Assembly (NCBI RefSeq): GCF_002979515.1
Contig: NZ_PCPA01000005.1
Location: 1-64,000 of the forward strand
Source: Microbacterium sp. MYb54
Lineage (GTDB): Bacteria > Actinomycetota > Actinomycetes > Actinomycetales > Microbacteriaceae
Length of the DNA stretch: 64,000 nt
Direction: 5' to 3'
Part shown: one piece after another, positions 32,128 through 39,996 of the stretch
Layout: the number at the start of each line of letters is the position of its first letter
Numbering within the stretch: position 1 is the first letter of the stretch
Program-made: the position numbers and the translations under genes
Notes under the pieces: generated by a model
What the model was told of the DNA's origin: nothing
The model's input: only the letters and a program-made list of their open reading frames with translations
Databases searched by the model: none

Positions 32128-33048
32128 GTGGTGCAGAAGCCCGCCGCGTCCAGTCCCCTCGTGGGGGTCGCGCTCGTCATCGGCTCCTGCCTCTCGCTGC
32201 CGTTCGGCGCCGCGGTCGCAGCCCAGCTGTTCCCGGTGCTCGGGCCCTGGGGCGTGACATCGCTGCGCGTCGCGATCGCCGCGATCCTCCTGGTCGTCAT
32301 CGTGCGGCCGAAACCGCGGAAGTGGACCCGCCCGCAGTGGCTCGCCGCCGTGCTCTTCGGTGTCTCACTGGCTGCCATGAACGGCTTCTTCTACGCCGCG
32401 ATCGACCGCATCCCGCTGGGGCCGGCCGTTGCGATCGAGTTCCTCGGTCCGCTCGTGCTCGCCGCAGTGCTCACCCGCCGGCTCGGGGACTTCGCGTGGG
32501 TCGGCGTCGCCCTCCTCGGCATGGTGGTGTTGGGCATCGACGGCCTGATCGGCGCCGAGCCGCTCGACCCGCTCGGAGTCGTGTTCATCCTGATCGCGGC
32601 CGGCTTCTGGGTCATGTATATCCGGATGAGCGCACGCGTGGGTGCGCTCATCCCCGGCAGCAGCGGTCTGGCGATGGGACTCCTCGTCGCCGCGGTACTG
32701 CTCATCCCGGTCGGCATCCCGGCAGCCTCGACGGTCGCCATGGACCCGCAGCTGCTGCTCCTCGCGGCCATCACCGCTGTGCTGTCGTCGGTGATCCCGT
32801 ACAGCTTCGAGCTCGCGGCGCTCCGCCGCCTGCCGCAGCGCGTGTTCGGTGTGCTGCTGAGCCTCGAGCCCGCGTTCGCGACCCTCGCCGGATGGCTGAT
32901 CCTCGGGCAGGATGCGACGCCGCTGCGGCTGCTGGCCATCGCACTCGTGATCGCCGCGAGCGTCGGGACCACGCTCGGGGTGCGGAGGGACCGCCGAGAC
33001 GGCGGCCACTCCGGACCCTTCACCGCCCCGATACCGCTGCCCGACTGA
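32128..33048 (+). CDS. EamA-family exporter (RhtA-like)
   Basis: A 306-residue membrane protein with ten helices in two EamA repeats (LSLPFGAAVAAQLFPVLGPWG at the start of the first; PYSFELAALRRLPQRVFGVL in the second), close in layout to threonine/homoserine exporters. The start is GTG 32128 or the next GTG at 32131. TAAGCT at 32119-32124 would place transcription at about 32131, so the mRNA may be leaderless. The 3' end overlaps the convergent YidC-type gene by 29 bases. Confidence 0.9.
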   Translation: MVQKPAASSPLVGVALVIGSCLSLPFGAAVAAQLFPVLGPWGVTSLRVAIAAILLVVIVRPKPRKWTRPQWLAAVLFGVSLAAMNGFFYAAIDRIPLGPAVAIEFLGPLVLAAVLTRRLGDFAWVGVALLGMVVLGIDGLIGAEPLDPLGVVFILIAAGFWVMYIRMSARVGALIPGSSGLAMGLLVAAVLLIPVGIPAASTVAMDPQLLLLAAITAVLSSVIPYSFELAALRRLPQRVFGVLLSLEPAFATLAGWLILGQDATPLRLLAIALVIAASVGTTLGVRRDRRDGGHSGPFTAPIPLPD

Positions 33049-33820
33049 CCACCGGGGCCGGCAGCGGGAACCGCCGACGCAGAATGACCCGCTGCACGAG
33101 CGTCCACACGACTGTGACCGTGAGGTACAGCGCCGCGGCGAGCGGCACGAACGCCGCGAACACCGCTGTCAGGTAGTGCATCGCCGAGACCACGCGCAAC
33201 ATGGCGGGGGAGCTCATCGGAGAGTCGCCGGCATCGACCGGCGTCGGGCGGAACACCCGGCGGGTGACCTCGGCGACTGCGATCATCACCGCAAGCAGCA
33301 CTCCGAAGACGAGGAACGTCGCCGGGGTGGCCGTGCCCCCGAACAGCGCCGAGACCAGGCTCGTGCCCAGCGGGGCGCCGAACAGGTCGTGCGCGAGCAG
33401 CTCGTTCGGGTGCCCGGCGATCTCGGGGCGGAGGAACAGTGTGTAGAGGATGCCGACGACCGGGGCCTGCGCCAGCACCGGAAGCATCCCGGCGAACGGC
33501 GAGGTGTTCTCGGCCTTGTACAGCGCCATCGTCTCCTTCTGCAGGCGCTCGGGGTTCTTCTTGTGGCGTCGCTGCAGCTCGCGCAGTCTGGGGGCGAGGC
33601 GTGCCCTGGTCTGTTCGGCCTTGGCCTGCGAGATGCCGACGGGGATGAGCAGCGCCCGCACCAGCAGGGTGACGAGCACGACGGCGAGGGCGGCGGCCGA
33701 GGCGCCGGCGATGGGGGTGAGGAGGTCGGAGAGCCCGGTCAGGGCGCCGTAGGCGGCATCGAGGAGGGCGGCGAGTGGGGGGAAGGCAAAGGGGTCCATG
33801 GAAGTGTCCGTTCGTGGCAT
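33020..33820 (-). CDS. yidC: YidC/Oxa1-family membrane insertase paralogue
   Basis: A 266-residue protein with the Oxa1 core. After the first helix comes the basic loop TRARLAPRLRELQRRHKKNPERLQ-like region (residues 70-95), then GMLPVLAQAPVVGILYTLF and three further helices with a basic C-terminus. The core pore arginine expected in the first helix may be LLVRALLIPVG. It is shorter than the main YidC and lacks a large external domain. Paired with the DUF6412 gene 45 bases upstream. The start is uncertain; ATG at 33799 is equally possible, and no clear ribosome site precedes either. Confidence 0.85.
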   Translation of the reverse strand: MPRTDTSMDPFAFPPLAALLDAAYGALTGLSDLLTPIAGASAAALAVVLVTLLVRALLIPVGISQAKAEQTRARLAPRLRELQRRHKKNPERLQKETMALYKAENTSPFAGMLPVLAQAPVVGILYTLFLRPEIAGHPNELLAHDLFGAPLGTSLVSALFGGTATPATFLVFGVLLAVMIAVAEVTRRVFRPTPVDAGDSPMSSPAMLRVVSAMHYLTAVFAAFVPLAAALYLTVTVVWTLVQRVILRRRFPLPAPVVSRAAVSGR

Positions 33821-33865
33821 CGGGAAGGGTCGGCGAAGGCCGCGTGATCCCGTCGTGTGAACGGA

Positions 33866-34138
33866 CTACGCGGCGGTCGCGACTCCCGGCGCTCGCGGAC
33901 GCGGATGGCCGGCGGCATCAGGATCGCTCTGCGTGAGAAGGGTGCCGACATCGATGGCCCGAAACGGATGCGGGGCGTCTGCGGTGGCTCCGGGGCGCAC
34001 GCTCAGCACGAGGGCGAGCGTGAGGGCTGTCACGGCGAGCAGCGCGATCGCGAGACCGAGGGCCGCAGCATCAGGCATCGAGACGAGTCCGAGCGCGGTC
34101 GCGACGAAGCTCAGCATCTGCCCGAACCACTCGCTCAT
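33866..34138 (-). CDS. DUF6412-type small membrane protein
   Basis: A 90-residue protein with two hydrophobic helices (to about residue 47), then a polar tail ending SDPDAAGHPRPRAPG, the hallmark of DUF6412. The family is regularly found beside a short YidC paralogue in Microbacteriaceae, as here, so a shared role in membrane insertion is likely. GGGAG precedes the ATG at 34138. Confidence 0.8.
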   Translation of the reverse strand: MSEWFGQMLSFVATALGLVSMPDAAALGLAIALLAVTALTLALVLSVRPGATADAPHPFRAIDVGTLLTQSDPDAAGHPRPRAPGVATAA

Positions 34139-34235
34139 GTGCGCGCTCCCGTCTGTAGCGAGGGTATCACCGGGGTCTGCGAGTCAGTCGGTCACGGTCG
34201 GCCCCGGAGGTACGCGGCGGGCGTAACGTCGAAGT

Positions 34236-35282
34236 ATGAGTGACCTTCGCGCCCTACTCGGGATCGAGCATCCGATCATCCTCGGCCCGTTCGGTGGGCT
34301 CTCCTCGACCACCCTCACCGCCGCGGTCAACGACGCGGGCGGGCTGGGCTCGTTCGGGCTCTACGGCTACGACGGCGACCGCATCCGTGCGACCGGCGCC
34401 GAGCTGCGCACCCTGACCGATCGCCCGTACGCGCTGAACATCTGGCTCCCCACCGGTGACGAGGTCGAGCCGAACCCGCAGCACATGATCTTCGCGCAGG
34501 CCTTGCAGCCGTTCTACGAGGCGGTCGGCGTCGACGTGCCCGCCCGCCCGGAGCGGTACATCCCGTCGCTCGATGAGCAGCTGGAGGCGATCTGGGATAT
34601 CGAGCCCGCTGTGCTCAGCGTGGTGTTCGGGGTGCCGTCTGCCGCCGTGGTCGACGAGGCTCACCGTCGCGGCATCCGGATCGTCGGCACGGCGACCACG
34701 GTGGCCGAGGCTGTGGCGCTCGACGGGGCAGGTGTGGATGCCATCGTCGCCACCGGAGCCGAGGCCGCGGGGCACCGCGTGTCCTTCCTTCGCCCTGCCG
34801 AGGAGTCGCTCGTCGGGACGTTCGCCCTGGTCCCACAGGTCGTGGATGCGGTCGGCGTGCCCGTGATCGCGGCCGGAGGCATCGCCGACCGGCGGGGTGT
34901 GGCCGCGGCATTCGCACTGGGGGCTGCAGGCGTGCAGGTCGGGACGGCGTTCCTCGCGACCTCGGAGTCGGCGACGAACCAGGCGCACCGCGACGCCATC
35001 CGCGCGACCGCCGCGGACGAGACCGTGCTCACGCGCGCGATGAGTGGACGGTTGGCCCGTGGTGCGCGCAACCGTGCGATGCGTGCGATCGAGGCGAGCG
35101 GCACGATCGCTCAGTTCCCGATGCAGAACTGGCTCACCGGACGCTTCCGTATCGCGGCCGGTGAGCAGAACCTCGGCGAGCTGCAGTCGCTGTGGATGGG
35201 TCAGGCCGCCCCGCTCGTGAAGTTCGACACCGCCGCCGAGGTGTTCGCGGAGCTGGTGGCGGGGGTTCCGGCAGCTCCCTGA
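34236..35282 (+). CDS. Nitronate monooxygenase family flavoprotein
   Basis: A 348-residue FMN enzyme of the 2-nitropropane dioxygenase family. Residues 10-24 (IEHPIILGPFGGLSS) form the N-terminal FMN strand; TGAEAAGHR and VIAAGGIADRRGVAAAFALGAAGVQVGT form the phosphate-binding region. It would oxidise nitronates such as propionate-3-nitronate or act as a related FMN reductase. A -10 TAACGT at 34224-34229 puts transcription at the ATG, so the gene is probably leaderless. Followed by palindromic repeats. Confidence 0.9.
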   Translation: MSDLRALLGIEHPIILGPFGGLSSTTLTAAVNDAGGLGSFGLYGYDGDRIRATGAELRTLTDRPYALNIWLPTGDEVEPNPQHMIFAQALQPFYEAVGVDVPARPERYIPSLDEQLEAIWDIEPAVLSVVFGVPSAAVVDEAHRRGIRIVGTATTVAEAVALDGAGVDAIVATGAEAAGHRVSFLRPAEESLVGTFALVPQVVDAVGVPVIAAGGIADRRGVAAAFALGAAGVQVGTAFLATSESATNQAHRDAIRATAADETVLTRAMSGRLARGARNRAMRAIEASGTIAQFPMQNWLTGRFRIAAGEQNLGELQSLWMGQAAPLVKFDTAAEVFAELVAGVPAAP

Positions 35283-35296
35283 CGCTGGCTCGGCTG

Positions 35297-35475
35297 CGTT
35301 CCGGTCGCACTTCCTGCTGTAGGGCCGCGTTCCGGCCGCTCGGCTGTGTTCCGGTCGCACTCCGCGTCGCTCAGCTTCGTTCCGGTCGCACTTCCTGCCG
35401 CACCTGACGGCCTCGAGACGACAGGAACTGCGACCGGAACGAAGGGTGCGACCGGAGCGGAGGGTGCGGACGGGA
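35297..35475 (+). repeat. REP-like palindromic repeat cluster, upstream copy
   Basis: The core GTTCCGGTCGCAC recurs near 35298, 35347 and 35379, with a diverged copy near 35329. The last copy is the left arm (35375-35396) of a 22-bp hairpin whose right arm is 35423-35444 with one mismatch. The following ACCGGAGCGGAGGGTGCGG is shared with the downstream copy at 36268. Nothing else is seen between the nitronate monooxygenase stop and the toxin-antitoxin promoter. Confidence 0.85.
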
Positions 35476-35526
35476 GCGGTGGCGTGACAGCAGGGGGAGC
35501 GGGGTGGGTGTGGGTGTTCCGGTCTC

Positions 35527-35555
35527 TTGTACCTAGCCAGCTAGATGGCTAGGAT
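35527..35555 (+). promoter_or_regulatory. Leaderless promoter and operator of the toxin-antitoxin operon
   Basis: TTGTAC (35527-35532), a 17-base spacer and TAGGAT (35550-35555) place transcription at the antitoxin ATG at 35562. CCTAGCCA (35532-35539) and TGGCTAGG (35546-35553) form a perfect 8-bp inverted repeat with a 6-base spacer over the -10 region, as expected for autorepression by the antitoxin-toxin complex. Confidence 0.75.
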
Positions 35556-35561
35556 TGCCAG

Positions 35562-35819
35562 ATGAGCAGTCACAACGTTCTCGAGGCGCGCAACAGTCTG
35601 TCGCGGCTGATCGCGGACTCGCAGGCGGGCGAAGACGTCGTCATCACCAAGCGCGGGAAGCCGGTGGCGAAGCTCGTGCCGATCGGGCCGGTCGACCTGG
35701 TGCGCAGCGGACGGCTCCTCGTGGAGTGGATCGAGCAGGACCCGCTGCCTCGGCGCCTCTCTCGCTCCGCCGCCGAACTCGATGCCCAGATCGCCGAAAG
35801 CCGGGACTCCTGGGAATGA
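35562..35819 (+). CDS. Phd/YefM-family antitoxin
   Basis: An 85-residue antitoxin. The N-terminal dimerisation and DNA-binding domain has the family pattern NVLEARNSLSRLIADSQAGEDVVITKRGKPVAKLVPI in part (residues 5-41). The C-terminal part, from about 55, should thread into the PIN toxin and neutralise it. Its stop overlaps the toxin start as ATGA. Transcription appears leaderless from the operator-bearing promoter. Confidence 0.93.
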   Translation: MSSHNVLEARNSLSRLIADSQAGEDVVITKRGKPVAKLVPIGPVDLVRSGRLLVEWIEQDPLPRRLSRSAAELDAQIAESRDSWE

Positions 35820-36211
35820 TCTATCTGGATTCCTGCATCCTGATCTACGCGATCGAAGACGAGGGGCCCCGGGGTATCGCAGTCCGAGACGCGCTCCGAG
35901 AGGTCGACGGAGCGGTGGCATCGAGTCCGCTTGCTCTTCACGAATGTCTGGTCGGCCCTTTGCGCGAACGCAATTCCGAGTTGCGAGACCGCTATCTCGC
36001 GATGTTCGAACGGATCGAGGAGGTGGACCTGGATGCTGCGGTCTTCGTCCGCTCGGCCGAGCTGCGCGCCGACTTCGGGTTGAAAACGCCTGACGCCGTG
36101 CACCTCGCTGCAGCTCAGATCGCCGGCTGCACCGAGCTGTGGACGAATGACAGACGCCTCGCCGCTGCTTCCCACGGGCTCGCGGTCGACATCCTCAGCG
36201 TCCGCGCCTGA
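35816..36211 (+). CDS. vapC: PIN-domain toxin (VapC-like ribonuclease)
   Basis: A 131-residue PIN-domain RNase. The acidic metal site is intact: D5 (IYLDSCILIYA), E43 (LHECLV), D93 (KTPDAVHLA) and D112 (WTNDRRL). It cleaves RNA when free of antitoxin, halting translation. Start ATG 35816 overlaps the antitoxin stop. The cassette is bracketed by related palindromic repeats on both sides. Confidence 0.93.
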   Translation: MIYLDSCILIYAIEDEGPRGIAVRDALREVDGAVASSPLALHECLVGPLRERNSELRDRYLAMFERIEEVDLDAAVFVRSAELRADFGLKTPDAVHLAAAQIAGCTELWTNDRRLAAASHGLAVDILSVRA

Positions 36212-36267
36212 CCCGGTACGTCCCCGCTGCATTCCTGCCGCACGGCTGCGTTCCGGTCGCGCGGCGG

Positions 36268-36360
36268 CGTTCCGGTCGCACTTCCTGCCGCACTGACCGC
36301 CTTCGAAGCGACGGGAACTGCGACCGGAGCGGAGGGTGCGGACCGGAGCGGAGAGTGCGG
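36268..36360 (+). repeat. REP-like palindromic repeat, downstream copy
   Basis: Direct copy of the upstream element: both run CGTTCCGGTCGCACTTCCTG then GAACTGCGACCGGA then GCGGAGGGTGCGG over about 95 bases with few differences. Internal arms are 36271-36285 and 36314-36328. A partial extra copy lies at 36250-36262. It starts about 55 bases after the toxin stop. Confidence 0.85.
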
Positions 36361-36371
36361 ACCGGCGCGGA

Positions 36372-36535
36372 GGCGCGGCCCGGAGTCAGACGGGCGGAGG
36401 CGCGGCCCGGAGTCAGACGGGCGCAGGCACGGCCCGGAGTCAGACGGGCGGCGGACGGGCCCGGAGCCAGACGGGCGGCGGACGGGCCCGACACTGCGGG
36501 CGGGGGTGCGGTCCGGAGCCAGACGGGGCGGGCTA
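36372..36535. repeat. 27-bp tandem repeat array beside purU
   Basis: The core CGGAGTCAGACGGGCG starts at 36381, 36408 and 36435, then CGGAGCCAGACGGG at 36462, all with a 27-base period. A diverged unit near 36489 and a further core at 36513 follow. The array reaches the purU stop codon region. It is open in several frames because the period is a multiple of three, but it lacks gene features. Confidence 0.9.
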
Positions 36536-37384
36536 GAGGATGACGGTGGACTTGCCGTGCACGATCACGCGGTCCTCGGCGTGCCACTGCACTGCGCGGG
36601 CGAGCACCTGACGCTCGACGTCGGCGCCACGGCTCTGCAGCTGGGCCGCCGAGTCGGAGTGGGTCACGCGGGTGACGTCCTGCTCGATGATCGGTCCCTC
36701 GTCGAGGTCGGCCGTCGCGTAGTGCGCGGTCGCGCCGATCAGCTTGACGCCGCGATCCTTGGCGCGCGCATACGGGTTGGCGCCGATGAACGCGGGCAGG
36801 AAGGAGTGGTGGATGTTGATCACCGGTGCATCGAGCCGGGTGATGAAGTCGTCGGTGAGGATCTGCATGTAGCGGGCGAGCACGACCAGGTCGACGTTGC
36901 CACGCAACAGGTCGAGCTGACGCTCCTCCATCACCGTCTTGTCGCCGGAGGGGATGTGCACGAAGGGCACGCCGAACGAGCGGACGGCCTCGGCCAGGTC
37001 GGGGTGGTTGGAGACGACCATCGTGATGTCGATGTCGAGCTGCCCGCGCTGCGTGCGCCAGAGCAGTTCCATCAGGCAGTGGTCGTACTTCGAGACGAAG
37101 ATCGCGACCCGCTTGCGCCGCGCGACGTCGTGCAGAGACCACTCCATGCCGAAGCGCTCGGCGACCGTCGCGATGTCGGCCTCGAGGGCGGGGCGGGCCG
37201 CCGAAAGCCCGTCGAGGTGGATCACGGTGCGCTGGAAGAAGCGTCCGTTCTCGGAGTCGGTCGAGTGCTGGTCGAGGGAGATGATGTTCGCCCCGTGCTG
37301 GGCGAGCACGCCGGCAACGGCGGCGACGATGCCGGGCTGGTCGTCGCAGGCGATGAGCAGGCGGGCGGTATCGGGCTGAGACAT
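36533..37384 (-). CDS. purU: Formyltetrahydrofolate deformylase
   Basis: A 283-residue enzyme that hydrolyses 10-formyl-THF to THF and formate, balancing one-carbon pools and supplying formate for purine synthesis. An N-terminal ACT domain (ARLLIACDDQPGIVAAVAG) is followed by the formyltransferase fold with NIHHSFLPAF and the DLDEGPIIEQD active-site segment. GAGGAG precedes ATG 37384; the longer open frame upstream is unsupported. The stop lies at the edge of the 27-bp tandem array. Confidence 0.96.
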   Translation of the reverse strand: MSQPDTARLLIACDDQPGIVAAVAGVLAQHGANIISLDQHSTDSENGRFFQRTVIHLDGLSAARPALEADIATVAERFGMEWSLHDVARRKRVAIFVSKYDHCLMELLWRTQRGQLDIDITMVVSNHPDLAEAVRSFGVPFVHIPSGDKTVMEERQLDLLRGNVDLVVLARYMQILTDDFITRLDAPVINIHHSFLPAFIGANPYARAKDRGVKLIGATAHYATADLDEGPIIEQDVTRVTHSDSAAQLQSRGADVERQVLARAVQWHAEDRVIVHGKSTVIL

Positions 37385-37500
37385 GGGGGCTCCTCGAGGG
37401 TGTGCATCGATTCTGCCGTGGATGCGCCGAGCGGGCGAATCGCAGAAGATCACCCGGTGCCCTGCAACCGCGCGGCTGCGCTCTCACCTACCCTGAGAGC

Positions 37501-38715
37501 ATGGATGCGAGCGACCTCGGCCTGGTGCTGATCCCCCTGCTGGCTGTTGCCGCGCCGCTGCTCGCGCGCGGTGTGCGCCCCGTGGTGCGGGTGCCGATCG
37601 TGGTGTTCGAGCTCGTGCTCGGCATCCTCGTCGGTCCGGCAGTGCTCGGCTGGGTGGAGCCCGGCCCGCTGCTGGAGAAGCTCAGCGACTTCGGACTGGC
37701 ACTGCTGTTCTTCGTCGCCGGCACCGAGATCGACTTCAAGATGGTGGCGGGCAAGCCGCTCGCACGGGCATCGCTCGGCTGGCTCCTCAGCGTCGTGCTG
37801 GGCATCGGCCTCGGCTTCTTCTTCGCCCCCGGCGAGGGAATGGTCGTGATCGGCATCGCGCTCAGTTCGACCGCTCTGGGCACGCTGATGCCGATCCTGC
37901 GCGACGCCCGCGAGCTGGACACGCCCTTCGGCCGCGCGATCAGCGCGATCGGCGCGGTCGGGGAGTTCCTGCCCCTGATCGCGATCTCGATCTTCCTCAG
38001 CACCCGCACGACCCCGCTCGCCACAGCGATCCTGCTGACCTTCGTGGTGCTGGCAGGGCTCGCGGTCCTGCTGGCGCATCGGGTACCTCACGGCCGACTG
38101 CACCGCATCGTCCTCGCCACATTGCACACGTCCGACCAGTTCGGGGTGCGCTTCGTGATCCTGCTCATCGCAGCGCTCGTCGGGCTCAGCGTGATGCTCG
38201 ACCTCGACATGCTGCTCGGCGCCTTCGTCGCGGGCGCGGTCTGGCGCATCATCATGGCGCGGGCGCCGAAGGAGTCGGCGGAGCAGGTCGAGAGCAAGAT
38301 CGAGGCGATCGCTTTCGGGTTCCTGGTGCCGATCTTCTTCCTCTACACCGGCGTCACCTTCGACCTTCAGGCGCTGCTCACCTCGTCGGGCGCCCTGGCC
38401 CTCGTCCCCATCTTCCTGATCGCGCTGCTCGTGATCCGCGGATCGGCCGCACAGCTCTCGGCGCCGGCGGGGATGAGCATCCGCGACCGGACGGCGCTCG
38501 GTCTGCTCGCCGCGACCGGCCTGCCGATCATCGTCGCGGTCACCGCGATCGGCGTGGACCAGGACATGCTCGACACCGGCACCGCGGCCGCACTGGTCGG
38601 CGCCGGCATGCTGTCGGTGCTGCTGTACCCCCTGATCGGTATGACGCTGCGCGGAGATCGTGCCGAAGTCGTCGGGCCCGCGCGTGCCGGCGAAGCTGTG
38701 CAGGGGGAGCTGTGA
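37501..38715 (+). CDS. Cation/proton antiporter (CPA2/Kef type membrane domain)
   Basis: A 404-residue protein with about 12 membrane helices and no cytoplasmic nucleotide-binding domain. ELVLGILVGPAVLGW, LSDFGLALLFFVAGTEID and GIALSSTALGTLMPIL are conserved in the monovalent cation:proton antiporter-2 family. It should exchange Na+ or K+ for protons. TACCCT at 37489-37494 fits a leaderless start at 37501. The next gene overlaps its stop as GTGA. Confidence 0.92.
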   Translation: MDASDLGLVLIPLLAVAAPLLARGVRPVVRVPIVVFELVLGILVGPAVLGWVEPGPLLEKLSDFGLALLFFVAGTEIDFKMVAGKPLARASLGWLLSVVLGIGLGFFFAPGEGMVVIGIALSSTALGTLMPILRDARELDTPFGRAISAIGAVGEFLPLIAISIFLSTRTTPLATAILLTFVVLAGLAVLLAHRVPHGRLHRIVLATLHTSDQFGVRFVILLIAALVGLSVMLDLDMLLGAFVAGAVWRIIMARAPKESAEQVESKIEAIAFGFLVPIFFLYTGVTFDLQALLTSSGALALVPIFLIALLVIRGSAAQLSAPAGMSIRDRTALGLLAATGLPIIVAVTAIGVDQDMLDTGTAAALVGAGMLSVLLYPLIGMTLRGDRAEVVGPARAGEAVQGEL

Positions 38716-39182
38716 CGACCGCATCCGCGCTCCTCACTCAGGCCGTTCAGGATCTCGCCGCTGTCTCGAAGGAAGGACTCGGCGAGCAACGCGACTCCCG
38801 CTGGCGCGGGCGTCGTATCGTGCGGGTCGGCGAGGCCTGGCACCTGGGCGTTCTGCTGCTGACCGACACGCATGCGCTGGCGACCGCCGAAGTGCTGCGG
38901 GCGGCCGACCCCGGACGCCGCGGCTACACGGCCGAGTCGGCCAGGGAACGTGCCGAGCGTCGCGCGGAGGCGCTGCGTGGTGGCTTCGACGAGGGCGATG
39001 TGGTGCACGTCGGATGGAGCGTGATCGATGTGGACGCCGTGGATGCCGGCGGCTCATCCGGTCCGCTCGCCCTGATCGACGGGGTGCCGTCCGTGCGCTG
39101 GAGCGCGGCCGGCGGTTTCATGCCGCTGGAGGCATACCTGCGCGAGCGTGTGACACTGCTGCGCGACGCGGCAGCGAGCTGA
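38712..39182 (+). CDS. Hypothetical protein coupled to the antiporter
   Basis: A 156-residue soluble protein starting at GTG, overlapping the antiporter stop by 4 bases, with GGGGAG upstream. It has a helical N-terminus, a strand-rich centre (RIVRVGEAWHLGVLLLT) and a conserved-looking RRGYTAESARERAERRAEA helix. I do not recognise the family. Coupling suggests co-expression with, possibly regulation of, the antiporter. Confidence 0.7.
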   Translation: MTTASALLTQAVQDLAAVSKEGLGEQRDSRWRGRRIVRVGEAWHLGVLLLTDTHALATAEVLRAADPGRRGYTAESARERAERRAEALRGGFDEGDVVHVGWSVIDVDAVDAGGSSGPLALIDGVPSVRWSAAGGFMPLEAYLRERVTLLRDAAAS

Positions 39183-39244
39183 CTCCGGCTCGCTGACTCC
39201 GGCTCGCTAACTCCGGCTCGCTGACTCAGGCTCGCTGACTCAGG
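39179..39244. repeat. 14-bp tandem repeat spanning two convergent stop codons
   Basis: Units of CTGACTCCGGCTCG start at 39179 and 39193, with variants at 39207 (CTAACTC), 39221 and 39235 (CTGACTCAGG). The first carries the stop of the upstream gene and the last the reverse-strand stop of the GATase gene, so the array fills the whole intergenic space. Confidence 0.92.
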
Positions 39245-39956
39245 CGAACGTCTCGGCGAACCGGCGCAGGAGCGCCGCGCCCTCGGTGACGGATGCTGCG
39301 AGCACCTGCTGCTGCACCGCGTCGAACTCGTCCGGGTCGAAGTAGCCGGTGGTGCGATAGAACGTCATCCGGTCGGCGAAGTCGCGCGGGGTGGGCTCGG
39401 GGTGGAACTGTGCAGCGTACAGGTGCGTGCCCACACGGTAGGCCTGCACCGGGCAGGCCGCGTTGGTCGCCAGCAGTACGGCGCCGGGCGGCGTGCTCGC
39501 CGAGCTCTCCTTGTGCGCCGTGAACACCGTCAGGGCGGAGCCGCTGGGCCCGAACACGGGGTCGGCCGCGCCCTCTGCGGTCGTGTCGATCACGGTGGCG
39601 CTCGCCGGCTCAGGGGTGTCGGTCACGACCTCGCCGCCGAGCATGCGGGTGACCACCCCGATGCTGAAGCAGGTGAAGAACACGGCGATCTCGGCCGCCA
39701 TCGCCGCATCGGCGAGCGTCCGGAGGTCGGCTTCGACGCGCAGCTGCTCTGCCGACTTCACCGGGTCGGAGACGTTGAAGGGCGAGCCGCCGACCACGAC
39801 CCCGCGGTATCCCCGCAGGCGTTCGATGTGCAGGGGCGTCTGGAGCAGATCGAGCCGGTCGACCACGTCGACGCCCAGCGCCCGACGGAACGAGGCGTGC
39901 TCGGCATCCGCCGCCCCGGTCTCGGGCCGGACGCAGACGTAGAGAAGCGAGGCCAT
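39240..39956 (-). CDS. Class I glutamine amidotransferase-like protein
   Basis: A 238-residue protein of the GMP-synthase-type GATase fold. The nucleophile elbow reads FFTCFSIG with C96; H185 and E187 in AQFHPEP complete the triad. The elbow departs from the usual G-x-C-x-G, having Thr before Cys and Ser-Ile after. VVVGGSPFNVSD forms the oxyanion region. Stand-alone versions act on glutamine or gamma-glutamyl compounds; the partner is unknown. Confidence 0.88.
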   Translation of the reverse strand: MASLLYVCVRPETGAADAEHASFRRALGVDVVDRLDLLQTPLHIERLRGYRGVVVGGSPFNVSDPVKSAEQLRVEADLRTLADAAMAAEIAVFFTCFSIGVVTRMLGGEVVTDTPEPASATVIDTTAEGAADPVFGPSGSALTVFTAHKESSASTPPGAVLLATNAACPVQAYRVGTHLYAAQFHPEPTPRDFADRMTFYRTTGYFDPDEFDAVQQQVLAASVTEGAALLRRFAETFA

Positions 39957-39996
39957 CAGGAGATTCTAACGATCGCGCGGGGGCCTTCCGACGCGG

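Noticed and set aside
35297..36535. Could the repeats around the toxin cassette be a CRISPR array?
   Set aside because: Copies are irregularly spaced, differ in length, and are separated by genes or by no unique spacer. The 27-bp array is purely tandem without spacers, and no cas genes are present.
36195..37487. A 430-codon minus-strand frame overlapping purU in another phase and continuing through the 27-bp repeat array
   Set aside because: purU is certain in the other phase, and the extra part is Arg/Pro/Ala repeat sequence without gene signals.
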